A stretch of DNA of 64,000 nucleotides. Origin: Sutcliffiella horikoshii. Lineage in GTDB: Bacteria; Bacillota; Bacilli; Bacillales; Bacillaceae_I. The notes under the pieces were generated by a model. It did no database searches. It was given only the letters and a program-made list of their open reading frames with translations, and was not told the DNA's origin. The position numbers and the translations under genes are program-made. The stretch is taken from NCBI RefSeq assembly GCF_021991925.1, contig NZ_RXZI01000002.1, positions 310,001 through 374,000 of the forward strand, given 5' to 3'. This document shows, one piece after another, positions 17,765 through 27,177 of this stretch (position 1 is the stretch's first letter; each line of letters starts with the position of its first letter).

Positions 17765-18589
17765 TTGAAGAAAAAAATAGCTTTTGCTACTTGTGTACAA
17801 TTAGGTCTGAGTTGTATTGAAGAAATATATCGCATTGGTGGTAAATTAGATTTACTTATCACGCTTAAGGACAAAAAAGCGAAGAATAAGTCGGGAAGAA
17901 TTTATTTAGATGAAATTGCAACTGAACATAATGCGCCCCTCTTGAAAATAGATAATATCAATGATCAAGAGGTTCTTAGTGCTTTAAAAGAACACCAGAT
18001 TGATTGGTTGTTTATTATTGGTTGGTCACAAATTGCTAGGAAAGATGTACTCGAAACACCTACGTATGGTTGTATAGGTATGCACCCAACTTTATTGCCA
18101 GTCGGTCGAGGAAGAGCAGCAATACCTTGGGCAATTATCAAAGGTTTAGATGAAACTGGTGTTACTATGTTTAAGTTGGATGAAGGTGTCGATACCGGTG
18201 ATATTATCGGACAAGGGGTTATTAAACTAGCTCTGAACACTACAGCAACTGAGCTTTATCAAAAAGTGGACGATATGCACATTACCCTAATTGCAAAGTA
18301 TTGGGATGATATCGTAAAAAATAATATTACACTTACGAAGCAAAATAACGCAGATGCTACTGAATGGCCAGGAAGAAAGCCAGAAGATGGTGAGATTCTA
18401 AGCAGCATGACTATGGATGAAGCTGGTAAGTTGGTCAGAGCTGTTACACATCCGTATCCAGGAGCTTTCTATAAAGACGGATCTAATACAATTAGAATAT
18501 GGTCAGCAAAAACAGATAAAAACGATGGTGGAATAAAACTTAGTGATGGGTATTTAAATCCTATTGATTATGAAGTTGAGGGATTGTAA
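17765..18589 (+). CDS. Formyltransferase-family protein (sugar N-formyltransferase)
   Basis: 274 residues with a TTG start after GAGAGGATGAG. It has the formyl-transfer signature G-M-H-P-T-L-L-P (about residues 101-108) and the Asp segment D-E-G-V-D-T-G-D-I-I-G, as in methionyl-tRNA formyltransferase and ArnA-type sugar formyltransferases. A C-terminal Fmt-like domain covers about 205-270. It would use N10-formyl-tetrahydrofolate to formylate a sugar amine. A tRNA role is unlikely given its place between a deacetylase and the initiating sugar transferase, whose start codon overlaps its stop (TAATG). Confidence 0.85.
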   Translation: MKKKIAFATCVQLGLSCIEEIYRIGGKLDLLITLKDKKAKNKSGRIYLDEIATEHNAPLLKIDNINDQEVLSALKEHQIDWLFIIGWSQIARKDVLETPTYGCIGMHPTLLPVGRGRAAIPWAIIKGLDETGVTMFKLDEGVDTGDIIGQGVIKLALNTTATELYQKVDDMHITLIAKYWDDIVKNNITLTKQNNADATEWPGRKPEDGEILSSMTMDEAGKLVRAVTHPYPGAFYKDGSNTIRIWSAKTDKNDGGIKLSDGYLNPIDYEVEGL

Positions 18590-19248
18590 TGGAAGGGAAA
18601 ATGTTTCAAAGGATTATAAAGCGTCTATTAGATATTGTGGTTTCATTAATAGTTCTATTAGTATTTTTACCACTGTGGATTATAGTATCTGTATTAATTA
18701 AGGCCACTTCAAAAGGACCTGTATTTTTCTTACAAGAACGACCTGGATTAAACAAACAAATCTTTAAAGTTTATAAATTTCGTACGATGAAAACGGGATC
18801 GGACAATATGGTTAAGGGTCAAGAGGTAATGAAAGACGATGACCGGGTCACTGGAATTGGAAAACTGCTTAGAAGAACGAAGATAGATGAAATTCCTCAA
18901 GTACTAAATGTATTAAAGGGTGAAATGAGTTTAGTTGGGCCGAGACCTGAACGAATTGCATCCCTTGCAGATTACGATGATGAAATTTCAAAAAGGCTTA
19001 ACATGAGTCCAGGAATGACAGGGTTAGCACAAGTGAGCGGCAATATTTATCTTTCCTTAGAAGATAGATATAAGTTTGATGTTTATTATGTAGAGAATTT
19101 TACAATATGGCTAGATTTAAAGATAATTTTAAGAACTTTTGGCGTCGTTTTATTAGGTGAAGATAGATACGTTAACAAGTGCTTAGTTGACATTAATCAA
19201 GGGGCTAAAGAGGTAGCTGCTACTAAAGAGGAGACTGTTTCAAAATGA
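18589..19248 (+). CDS. capM: Initiating sugar-phosphate transferase (CapM-like)
   Basis: A 219-residue monotopic phosphoglycosyl transferase (bacterial sugar transferase family). It has a membrane helix at about 11-36, then G-P-V-F-F-L-Q-E-R-P-G, K-V-Y-K-F-R-T-M, R-R-T-K-I-D-E-I-P-Q and V-G-P-R-P-E-R. It moves a phospho-sugar from its UDP donor onto undecaprenyl phosphate, starting the repeat unit. In S. aureus CapM uses UDP-D-FucNAc, and the next gene here is a CapN-like reductase that would make that donor. The start codon overlaps the previous stop. The C-terminal 40 residues are an extension with no recognised motif. Confidence 0.92.
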   Translation: MEGKMFQRIIKRLLDIVVSLIVLLVFLPLWIIVSVLIKATSKGPVFFLQERPGLNKQIFKVYKFRTMKTGSDNMVKGQEVMKDDDRVTGIGKLLRRTKIDEIPQVLNVLKGEMSLVGPRPERIASLADYDDEISKRLNMSPGMTGLAQVSGNIYLSLEDRYKFDVYYVENFTIWLDLKIILRTFGVVLLGEDRYVNKCLVDINQGAKEVAATKEETVSK

Positions 19249-20120
19249 AAAAAGTACTTGTAACTGGTGTTAATAGTTATATAGGTACGTCTTTTACTAA
19301 ATGGGTATCACAATATCCTGAAAAATATTTAGTAGAATCAATTAGTTTGCGAGACGAACAGTGGAAAGAACAATCATTTAAAGGTTATGATGTAGTATTT
19401 CACACCGCTGCAATTGTTCATATTAAAAAAAATGAAACGGATCAGTATTATAAAGTGAATCGGGATCTCACTATAGAGTTGGCTAAAAAAGCGAAAAAAG
19501 AAGGAGTAAAACAATTTATATTTTTAAGTACGATGGGGGTTTATGGTACGGAGACAGGACACATAACAATTAATACGATTCCTGTACCAAAGACACCTTA
19601 CGCAAAGTCAAAATTTGAAGCTGAGCAACTCCTTGAAAAACTAGGTGATCATAACTTTCACATTGCAATCTTAAGACCACCAATCGTATATGGTAGAAAT
19701 TGTCCTGGGAACTATGGCAGACTTGCTACCCTGGCTTTAAAAGCACCATTCTTTCCTAATATAAATAATGAGCGTAGCATGATATATATTGAAAATTTAT
19801 CAGAATTCATAAGATTATTAATCGTTCACGAAGCAAGTGGGTTGTATTTTCCACAAAATAAGAATTATGTAAATACAACCGAGTTAGTAAAGACTATTGC
19901 AGAAGCTCATGGAAAAACATTAAATGTAACAAGCATTTTAAATTGGGCTGTTTCAATAGGCCTTAAACAGTCAGAGACATTTAGAAAGGTCTTTGGCTCT
20001 TTTGTTTATGATAAAGAAATGGCTGGAAGTCCAGGGACTTTGATGAACAGTCAGAGTATAGATTACGAGACTATATCTTTTAAGGACACTATTATAAGAA
20101 CTGAAGGTAGGGAGCGATGA
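19245..20120 (+). CDS. capN: NAD-dependent sugar epimerase/reductase (CapN-like)
   Basis: A 291-residue extended SDR. The N-terminal V-L-V-T-G-V-N-S-Y-I-G is the Rossmann motif and Y-A-K-S-K-F-E-A-E the catalytic YxxxK. Length equals CapN (about 295). CapN and WbpV-type enzymes reduce UDP-4-keto-6-deoxy-GlcNAc, so capD plus this gene would give UDP-D-FucNAc (or D-QuiNAc), the first sugar. It overlaps the sugar transferase by 4 bp (ATGA), the usual dehydratase-reductase-initiator grouping. The stereochemistry of the product cannot be told from sequence. Confidence 0.85.
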   Translation: MKKVLVTGVNSYIGTSFTKWVSQYPEKYLVESISLRDEQWKEQSFKGYDVVFHTAAIVHIKKNETDQYYKVNRDLTIELAKKAKKEGVKQFIFLSTMGVYGTETGHITINTIPVPKTPYAKSKFEAEQLLEKLGDHNFHIAILRPPIVYGRNCPGNYGRLATLALKAPFFPNINNERSMIYIENLSEFIRLLIVHEASGLYFPQNKNYVNTTELVKTIAEAHGKTLNVTSILNWAVSIGLKQSETFRKVFGSFVYDKEMAGSPGTLMNSQSIDYETISFKDTIIRTEGRER

Positions 20121-20121
20121 A

Positions 20122-21369
20122 ATGAGTAAAAAGAAAGATGTTTTATTTTTATGTCAGTATTTTTACCCTGAATATGTTTCGTCTGCTACACTACCTTTTG
20201 ATACTGCAGAGGCTCTTAAGAAAGCTGGGTTTTCAGTCGGAGCGTTATCAGGTTATCCAAAAGAATATAATTTAAATGATGAAGTACCGTTGAAAGAAAC
20301 TTATAAGGGGATAGAAATAAGAAGGTTAAAATATATTCAACTTAAACGAAGTAACATTATTGGAAGGCTAATTAACTATTTTTCTTTCACTTTTTCTGTT
20401 GCTTTGCGTATTAATGAGTTAAGAAAGTATAGGGCGGTAATTGTTTATTCTAACCCACCAGTATTACCGTTAGTTGCAGCTCTAGCTTCAAAGCTTTTTG
20501 ATACTAAAATTGTTTTCGTAAGCTATGATGTTTATCCGGAGATGGCTCATATAACAAATAGTATTTCAGAAGGTAGCATTATAAGCAAAATGATGAAATT
20601 AGTTAACAAGAGTGTTTTCAAACATGTAAATAAAGTAGTAGCTTTATCGAATGAGATGAAAGCATATCTACTTAACCATAGATCAATATTATCTAAAGAA
20701 CAGGTTGAAGTAATCCCTAATTGGTATGAGGATAAAGGAATATCTGATGCAAAAGATGCATCAAAAAATAAATTATTTCAATCGATAAAAAACGATGGCA
20801 ATCTTATAGTTTCCTATTTTGGGAATATGGGAATTTGCCAGGATCTAGATACGCTAGTCGATGCAATTCGCCAGTTCAAAGATGATAGAAAAGTTCAATT
20901 TTTATTTGCTGGACATGGAAATAAGATGGATATCTTAAAGGAGATAGTACAAAAAGAAAAATTAAATAATGTAAGTATTTTTGATTTTTTACATGGTCAA
21001 GACTTTCAGGATGCACTTAATATTAGTGACTGTTTCGTAGTAAGTTTAGCTAAAGGGTTAACGTGCTTAGCTGTTCCTAGTAAGACCTATAGTTATATGA
21101 TGGCAAGCAAACCTGTTATCGCCATTATGGGCGAGGATTCTGATATAGCGAAGGACTTAACAGAAAATAATGCTGGCTATGCCATGGAAGTTGGAGAAAC
21201 CTCAAAATTGGTAAATTCAATAAAAGAACTTCGTAATGATAAAGAAAAATGCAGAAATATGGGCGAGAATTGCAGGAATGTTTTCCTTAGAAAGTATACT
21301 AAAGAACATTGTACTCAACAGTATGTGAATATGTTGCGGAAAATATTGGAGGATAAATATGTTAAATGA
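20122..21369 (+). CDS. GT4 glycosyltransferase, WbuB/CapL-like (putative L-FucNAc transferase)
   Basis: A 415-residue GT-B protein. The N-terminus Q-Y-F-Y-P-E-Y-V-S-S-A is the WbuB-type acceptor loop; the C-terminal domain has S-Y-F-G-N-M-G, F-A-G-H-G and P-S-K-T-Y-S-Y-M (nucleotide-sugar binding). Relatives lie beside fnlABC/capEFG in E. coli O26-type and S. aureus loci and are assigned to transfer L-FucNAc. Here it directly precedes capE, overlapping by 11 bp. The predicted step is adding L-FucNAc to the lipid-linked first sugar at the cytoplasmic face. Confidence 0.82.
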   Translation: MSKKKDVLFLCQYFYPEYVSSATLPFDTAEALKKAGFSVGALSGYPKEYNLNDEVPLKETYKGIEIRRLKYIQLKRSNIIGRLINYFSFTFSVALRINELRKYRAVIVYSNPPVLPLVAALASKLFDTKIVFVSYDVYPEMAHITNSISEGSIISKMMKLVNKSVFKHVNKVVALSNEMKAYLLNHRSILSKEQVEVIPNWYEDKGISDAKDASKNKLFQSIKNDGNLIVSYFGNMGICQDLDTLVDAIRQFKDDRKVQFLFAGHGNKMDILKEIVQKEKLNNVSIFDFLHGQDFQDALNISDCFVVSLAKGLTCLAVPSKTYSYMMASKPVIAIMGEDSDIAKDLTENNAGYAMEVGETSKLVNSIKELRNDKEKCRNMGENCRNVFLRKYTKEHCTQQYVNMLRKILEDKYVK

Positions 21370-22378
21370 TAAGACTTTACTGATAACGGGTGGTACGGGT
21401 TCATTTGGGAACGCTGTTATGAAGAGATTTTTGAATTCTGATATAAAAGAAATCCGTATTTTTTCACGTGATGAGAAGAAACAGGATGATATGCGAAAAC
21501 AATATAAGAATGACAAACTTAAATTCTATTTAGGTGATGTAAGGGATCTTGCTAGTGTAAAAAATGCTATGTATGGCGTTGATTACATTTTTCATGCAGC
21601 AGCTCTGAAGCAAGTCCCCTCTTGTGAATTTTTCCCTCTAGAAGCCGTGAAAACAAATGTTTTAGGCACGGAAAATGTATTAACTGCTGCTATTGAATGT
21701 GGTGTAGAAAAAGTCATTTGTTTATCTACAGATAAAGCAGCATATCCAATTAATGCAATGGGAATCTCCAAGGCAATGATGGAAAAGGTGTTTGTAGCAA
21801 AGGCAAAGACAGTAGATTCTGATAGGACGTTAATCTGTGGTACACGTTATGGAAATGTAATGGCTTCAAGAGGCTCTGTAATTCCTCTATTTATCGAACA
21901 AATAAAAAGTGGACAACCATTAACGGTAACAGATCCAAACATGACAAGGTTTCTAATGAGTCTTGAGGATGCCGTTGAACTTGTGGCATTTGCTTTCGAA
22001 AATGCTGAAGCAGGGGACATTATGGTTCAAAAATCACCCGCATCAACAATTGCTGATTTGGCACAAGCACTAAAGGAACTATTCAATGCAGATAATGAAA
22101 TCAAAATAATTGGAACTCGTCATGGTGAAAAGCTCTATGAAACTCTCCTTACCAGAGAGGAGCATGTAGTATCAAAAGATATGGGGGGGTTTTACCGAGT
22201 ACCTGCAGATACGAGAGATCTCAACTATGATAAATATTTTGTAGAAGGTGACCAAAAATTATCAACTGAAGAAGAATACAACTCTCATAACACTGAGAGA
22301 TTAAATATTGAACAAATCAAAGATAAACTATTAATGCTTGATTACGTTTGTGAAGAGTTGAAAGGTTGGAATCAGTAA
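21359..22378 (+). CDS. capE: UDP-GlcNAc 4,6-dehydratase/5-epimerase (CapE/FnlA)
   Basis: 339 residues: G-G-T-G-S-F-G Rossmann motif near the N-terminus, then F-H-A-A-A-L-K-Q-V-P-S-C-E. The active-site region D-K-A-A-Y-P-I-N-A-M-G-I-S-K has Met in place of the usual Tyr. It is the short soluble inverting dehydratase that starts UDP-L-FucNAc synthesis from UDP-GlcNAc. GGAGG precedes the ATG. Together with capF and capG it forms the complete three-gene pathway in the order known from S. aureus. Confidence 0.95.
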   Translation: MLNDKTLLITGGTGSFGNAVMKRFLNSDIKEIRIFSRDEKKQDDMRKQYKNDKLKFYLGDVRDLASVKNAMYGVDYIFHAAALKQVPSCEFFPLEAVKTNVLGTENVLTAAIECGVEKVICLSTDKAAYPINAMGISKAMMEKVFVAKAKTVDSDRTLICGTRYGNVMASRGSVIPLFIEQIKSGQPLTVTDPNMTRFLMSLEDAVELVAFAFENAEAGDIMVQKSPASTIADLAQALKELFNADNEIKIIGTRHGEKLYETLLTREEHVVSKDMGGFYRVPADTRDLNYDKYFVEGDQKLSTEEEYNSHNTERLNIEQIKDKLLMLDYVCEELKGWNQ

Positions 22379-23487
22379 TGAAGATACTTGTTACTGGTGC
22401 CCAAGGCTTTGTTGGTAAAAATCTTATAGCGGAACTTAAAAATAGAGATTTTTCTGAAATTTTAGAGGTTAATAGAGAAACGGAAAAATCTACACTAGAT
22501 AAATATTGTAAAGAAGCTGATTTTGTGTTTCACCTTGCTGGTGTTAATCGGCCTAAGGATCAGTCAGAATTTATGGATGGTAACTATGGATTTACTTTAA
22601 CACTTCTTGAAACGCTGAAAAAGCACCAAAATACTTGTTCAATATTGATTTCTTCTTCCATTCAAGCTGAACTTAATAACCCATATGGGATAAGTAAAAA
22701 AGCAGGTGAAGGCTTGCTTTTTGAATATAGTAAAGAAACTGGTGCAAAAGTACTTGTCTATCGTTTACCAAATGTTTTTGGGAAATGGTGTAGGCCAAAT
22801 TACAACAGTGCAGTAGCAACATTTTGTCATAATGTAGCACACGACTTATCTATTAATGTGAACGACCCGAGTGTGGAGATGAACTTAGTCTATATAGATG
22901 ACCTAATAAGTGAATTTATCAATGCATTATATGGTAAAGAAAACACCAGTGGGGATTTTTGTGAAGTTCCAGTTGTTCATGTTACTACTCTAGGTGAAAT
23001 TGTTGAAATGATATATTCATTTAAGGAAAGTCGTGAAAAACGTACTATTCCAGATATGTCTAAAGCTTTTACTAAAAAATTATATAGTACTTACTTGAGC
23101 TATTTGCCGAGAAATCAGTTTAGTTATGACCTTAAGATGAACGTAGATCATAGAGGATCATTCACAGAGTTTATTAAGACTCCTGATAGAGGGCAAGTCT
23201 CCGTAAATATTTCTAAACCCGGTATAACAAAAGGTAACCACTGGCACCACACAAAGAACGAAAAGTTCCTTGTTGTAAGTGGAAAAGGAGTTATCCGTTT
23301 TAGAAAAATTTATACAAATGAAATCATTGAATATTTTGTTAGTGGAGAGAAATTGGAAGTTGTTGATATACCTACTGGCTATACACATAATATTGAAAAT
23401 CTCGGTGATACCGATATGGTGACTATTATGTGGGCAAATGAGTACTTCAATCCTGATAGGCCAGACACATACTACTTGGAGGTATAA
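22378..23487 (+). CDS. capF: Bifunctional UDP-sugar epimerase/reductase (CapF/FnlB)
   Basis: 369 residues, the same length as S. aureus CapF. The N-terminal SDR domain (V-T-G-A-Q-G-F-V-G-K-N-L; catalytic Y-G-I-S-K) performs C-4 reduction. The C-terminal cupin (about 250-369; G-N-H-W-H-H-T-K-N-E-K-F, zinc-binding His) performs C-3 epimerisation. The ATG overlapping the capE stop (TAATG) is the natural start; an upstream in-frame TTG would add four residues. It is the second step to UDP-L-FucNAc. Confidence 0.95.
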   Translation: MKILVTGAQGFVGKNLIAELKNRDFSEILEVNRETEKSTLDKYCKEADFVFHLAGVNRPKDQSEFMDGNYGFTLTLLETLKKHQNTCSILISSSIQAELNNPYGISKKAGEGLLFEYSKETGAKVLVYRLPNVFGKWCRPNYNSAVATFCHNVAHDLSINVNDPSVEMNLVYIDDLISEFINALYGKENTSGDFCEVPVVHVTTLGEIVEMIYSFKESREKRTIPDMSKAFTKKLYSTYLSYLPRNQFSYDLKMNVDHRGSFTEFIKTPDRGQVSVNISKPGITKGNHWHHTKNEKFLVVSGKGVIRFRKIYTNEIIEYFVSGEKLEVVDIPTGYTHNIENLGDTDMVTIMWANEYFNPDRPDTYYLEV

Positions 23488-23490
23488 CTA

Positions 23491-24618
23491 ATGAAAAAAT
23501 TAAAAGTTATGACTGTTGTTGGGACTAGACCGGAGATAATCAGATTATCGGCAGTTATAAATAAATTAGAAGAGTCAAATGCAATCGATCATACTCTCGT
23601 TCATACTGGTCAAAACTATGATTATGAATTAAATGAAGTGTTTTTTAATGATCTTGCTTTAAGGAAGCCAGATTATTTTCTTAATGCAGCGACTGGAACA
23701 GCAGTTGAAACAATTGGCAACATTCTTGTTAAGATAGATCCTATTATGGAAAAAGTAAAACCGGATGCCTTCTTGGTGCTTGGTGATACCAATAGCTGTT
23801 TATGTGCAATCGCAGCAAAGAGAAGACATATCCCAATCTTCCACATGGAAGCAGGGAATAGATGCTTTGACCAAAGGGTTCCAGAAGAAACGAATAGAAA
23901 AATAGTAGATCATACAGCTGATATAAATTTAACTTATAGCGATATTGCTAGAGAGTACCTTCTTAAAGAAGGTTTTCCAGCAGATAGAATTATTAAAACA
24001 GGAAGTCCAATGTTTGAAGTTCTTATTTCTCGAGAAGATGATATTGGGAAATCGGATGTGTTAGAAAGGTTGGAATTAAAAGAGGGAAATTATTTTGTCG
24101 TATCTGCTCACAGAGAAGAAAATATTAACTCTGAAACTAATTTCCTTAATTTAGTTGATAGTTTAAATGGAATTGCAGAAAAGTACAGCATTCCAGTAAT
24201 TGTAAGTACACACCCTAGAACACGAAAAATGATTGAAGTTAAAGAGGTTGAATTTAATCCGTTAGTAAAAACATTAAAGCCTTTAGGTTTTAATGATTAC
24301 GTTAAGCTACAAATAAAAGCTAAAGCTGTTCTTAGTGATAGTGGAACTATTAGTGAAGAGTCTTCAATTCTCGGATTTAATGCACTTAATATTAGGCAAG
24401 CTCATGAGAGACCAGAGGCGATGGAAGAGGCGTCGGTCATTATGGTCGGTCTTACTAAAGAGAGAATCTTGCAAGGATTAGAGGTTTTAGAAACGCAAGA
24501 AAAAGGAACTCTAAGACTTGTTAGGGATTATAGTATGCCAAATGTATCAGAGAAAGTACTTCGAATAATATTATCATATACAGATTATGTAAATCAAGTT
24601 GTATGGAGGAAAATATGA
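23491..24618 (+). CDS. capG: UDP-L-FucNAc-forming 2-epimerase (CapG/FnlC)
   Basis: A 375-residue member of the non-hydrolysing UDP-GlcNAc 2-epimerase family: V-G-T-R-P-E-I-I-R-L, H-T-G-Q-N-Y-D, H-M-E-A-G-N-R, S-A-H-R-E-E-N and a terminal G-T-I-S-E-E-S-S. In this context it converts UDP-2-acetamido-2,6-dideoxy-L-talose to UDP-L-FucNAc. The downstream glycosyltransferase overlaps its end. It could be mistaken for WecB/MnaA, but placement right after capEF and the H-M-E-A-G-N-R-C variant favour CapG. Confidence 0.92.
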   Translation: MKKLKVMTVVGTRPEIIRLSAVINKLEESNAIDHTLVHTGQNYDYELNEVFFNDLALRKPDYFLNAATGTAVETIGNILVKIDPIMEKVKPDAFLVLGDTNSCLCAIAAKRRHIPIFHMEAGNRCFDQRVPEETNRKIVDHTADINLTYSDIAREYLLKEGFPADRIIKTGSPMFEVLISREDDIGKSDVLERLELKEGNYFVVSAHREENINSETNFLNLVDSLNGIAEKYSIPVIVSTHPRTRKMIEVKEVEFNPLVKTLKPLGFNDYVKLQIKAKAVLSDSGTISEESSILGFNALNIRQAHERPEAMEEASVIMVGLTKERILQGLEVLETQEKGTLRLVRDYSMPNVSEKVLRIILSYTDYVNQVVWRKI

Positions 24619-25817
24619 GAATAGTACACTTTGATCAAATGTTTCATCCCGAGTTTGGAGACCAAATAAACATCCTTCCCAAAATTCAAGCGAAATTAGG
24701 ATATGAAGTTTTTATAATAACTGGTAGTGCGGATGTACCGCACCCAAGGTTTATTGATTTTGCAGATAATACCAATATGGATCAGAAAGATAAAGTCTAT
24801 GAAGAAGCTACCGGTGTAAAAATTGTAAGAATTGGAGTTAAAAGATTTATCTCGGGAAGGGCTATTTTCGAAAGTGGTTATAAAGATATAATTGATCAGC
24901 TTCAGCCTGATATTTTGTTTTGTCATTTTAATGATACATTAGTAGGGATGCATTACACTCTCATATCAAAGAAACTAAATTATCCTGTTATCTTTGATTC
25001 ACATATGCTTGACATAGCTTCTAAAAATAAATTTAAAAAACTATTTAGGTTAGCCTATAGGACTATATTAACTCCTACTATTAAAAAGAATAACCTAATT
25101 ATTATAAGAACTCAAGACGATGACTATGTAAATAAAGAGCTAGGGATACCGAAAAAATTAACTCCGTTTATATCTTTTGGATCGGACACAACTTTATTTC
25201 ACCCAAATTTAAATGAGCGTAATTTTTTTAGAGAAAAACATAATTTAAAAGAAGATGATTTCGTTGTATTATATACGGGGAAATTAAATGAAGATAAAGG
25301 AATAAATATACTAGCAGAGGCATTTAAAGATAAATTTAATAGTAAGCGAGATATCACTTTAGTCCTAGTAGGGAATGGATTAAAAGAATATGAGGATTAT
25401 TTATTTAAGTCCTTTTTACAAAGGTCTCCAAATAAAATAATAAGATATCAAACACAAAAGTACGTGGACTTACCAAGGTTCTATCAAATGGCAGATGTCT
25501 GTGTGTTTCCTAAGCAATGTAGTTTAAGTTTTTATGATGCTCAAGCTTGCGGTTTACCAGTTATAGCAGAACAAAATAAAATTAATATGGACAGGCTTTC
25601 TTATAAAAATGGAGAATTATATAAAGAAAATTCAGTAAAAGATTTAAGGGAGAAGATAACCAACTTAGCTAATCTAAACAAGAATATATATTCAACTTAT
25701 AAAGAAAACTCAGTCGAATTTATTAAAAATAATTATGACTATATAAAAATTACTAAAGAGTATAACAGTTTGATACAAGCTGAATATAAAAGATTTCATT
25801 CAAGAAAGAAAGATTAA
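24615..25817 (+). CDS. GT4 glycosyltransferase (third sugar, CapI-like role)
   Basis: About 400 residues of GT-B fold: V-L-Y-T-G-K-L-N-E-D-K-G-I-N-I-L (about 213-228), L-V-L-V-G-N-G-L and A-D-V-C-V-F-P-K-Q with a Y-D-A-Q-A-C-G-L-P-V donor-binding segment. GGAGG lies 5 bp before the chosen ATG; another in-frame ATG is 12 bp upstream. From here the operon becomes markedly more AT-rich through the flippase, as is usual for serotype-specific genes. It is inferred to add the last sugar, probably the ManNAcA made by the dehydrogenase at 28530. Confidence 0.82.
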   Translation: MRIVHFDQMFHPEFGDQINILPKIQAKLGYEVFIITGSADVPHPRFIDFADNTNMDQKDKVYEEATGVKIVRIGVKRFISGRAIFESGYKDIIDQLQPDILFCHFNDTLVGMHYTLISKKLNYPVIFDSHMLDIASKNKFKKLFRLAYRTILTPTIKKNNLIIIRTQDDDYVNKELGIPKKLTPFISFGSDTTLFHPNLNERNFFREKHNLKEDDFVVLYTGKLNEDKGINILAEAFKDKFNSKRDITLVLVGNGLKEYEDYLFKSFLQRSPNKIIRYQTQKYVDLPRFYQMADVCVFPKQCSLSFYDAQACGLPVIAEQNKINMDRLSYKNGELYKENSVKDLREKITNLANLNKNIYSTYKENSVEFIKNNYDYIKITKEYNSLIQAEYKRFHSRKKD

Positions 25818-25841
25818 TTTTTACAAATATTATTATCTAGT

Positions 25842-27140
25842 TTGTGGGGTTTTATATTGAGAACTAATAATGAGAGTATTAAGATTATAGAAAAAATATT
25901 TTATTTATTTTTGTTTAAGTTGAGCTTAGTCTTGGTGTATATATTTAATATTTCTAAAATTTATAGTTACATGGGTCTAACATTAAATATTAATAATTAT
26001 AAAATGATAATTTCAATAATTTTAATTATTCTACTTTCTATTATCTCGCCAAAAGATAAGAGTAGACCCTCCACATATATATATATTACTATAGAGTTCT
26101 TTACTTTTATTCCACTAATCTCCTATTTTTGGCTAAACAACAAAGATTTTACCTACTTGTTTTATGTGTTTACTTGTATGTCAATTATTGCTCTTATACT
26201 TAAGATAAAACTTAAATATATTACTATTGAAAGCAATATATTTGGAATATCTTTAAAATTTCTTTTTATATTCTATATTATTTTAAGTGTATTTTTGATA
26301 ATTCAAAGAGGTGGAATAGATTTTCGAGCTTTTAATTTTGATACAATTTATGATCTTCGTGCTGAAAATAATATTTCAGGCTTTTTAGGATATATGGTTA
26401 ATTGGTGTGCTAAAGTACTATTTCCATTTTTCTTTATGTATTATTTATATAAGAAAAATATAAAGATGATATTATTGGTTTCATCTTTGCAGTTACTACT
26501 TTACTTGAGTTTTGGAAATAAAGCATTTTTGTTTTCAATAGGAATAGTAATACTATCTGCAATATTTATGAAAAAAAATATTTATTTAAAAGGCATGGGT
26601 ATCTTTCTTACAGTAATAAATGTTTTTTCATTGTTATTAGTTTATGTTAATTTAACTGATATATTACACAGAGCCATACCCTATAGAATGCTTTTTATAC
26701 CTGCACAAATACAATACCAGTATTATGAGTTTTTCAGCTCTAAAGATAAAATGGTTTTTGCGGAGGGTTTTATTGGCAAAATCTTTTTGTTGGAAAACGA
26801 TTATCAGATACCTATTCCAGTTTTAATTAGTAATTACTTTCTTGATAACGATTCCCACTCAAATACTGGTTTGTTTGCAGATGCTTATTATAATGGAGGT
26901 ATACTAGGCATGCTTATTATTGCTAGCATATTTGCATTGATATTAATATTGATAGATTCATTTACATTTAATATCCCTCCATTTTTCGTTATTGGTTCAT
27001 TAAGTTATATATTATTTGTTTTAAATGATACAGGATTACAAACAACTCTTTTAACTGGTGGATTAGGATTAATGATAATGTTATTTGTGCTGCTAAATTG
27101 GACAGTAAGGGGCCAAAATAATTGGTTAACATGTAAATAA
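25842..27140 (+). CDS. O-antigen/capsule polymerase (Wzy/CapJ-like)
   Basis: About 432 residues with roughly twelve hydrophobic helices and a large extracytoplasmic loop around residues 280-350 (R-A-I-P-Y-R onward), the architecture of Wzy polymerases. Sequence identity in this family is too low for substrate inference. The start is uncertain: TTG at 25842, or TTG at 25857 with GTGGGG upstream. It is strongly AT-rich. It would polymerise flipped repeat units at the outer face of the membrane. Confidence 0.8.
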   Translation: MWGFILRTNNESIKIIEKIFYLFLFKLSLVLVYIFNISKIYSYMGLTLNINNYKMIISIILIILLSIISPKDKSRPSTYIYITIEFFTFIPLISYFWLNNKDFTYLFYVFTCMSIIALILKIKLKYITIESNIFGISLKFLFIFYIILSVFLIIQRGGIDFRAFNFDTIYDLRAENNISGFLGYMVNWCAKVLFPFFFMYYLYKKNIKMILLVSSLQLLLYLSFGNKAFLFSIGIVILSAIFMKKNIYLKGMGIFLTVINVFSLLLVYVNLTDILHRAIPYRMLFIPAQIQYQYYEFFSSKDKMVFAEGFIGKIFLLENDYQIPIPVLISNYFLDNDSHSNTGLFADAYYNGGILGMLIIASIFALILILIDSFTFNIPPFFVIGSLSYILFVLNDTGLQTTLLTGGLGLMIMLFVLLNWTVRGQNNWLTCK

Positions 27141-27177
27141 GGTTTTAAAACTATGTTTCGTGGTTAGGAAGATTAAG

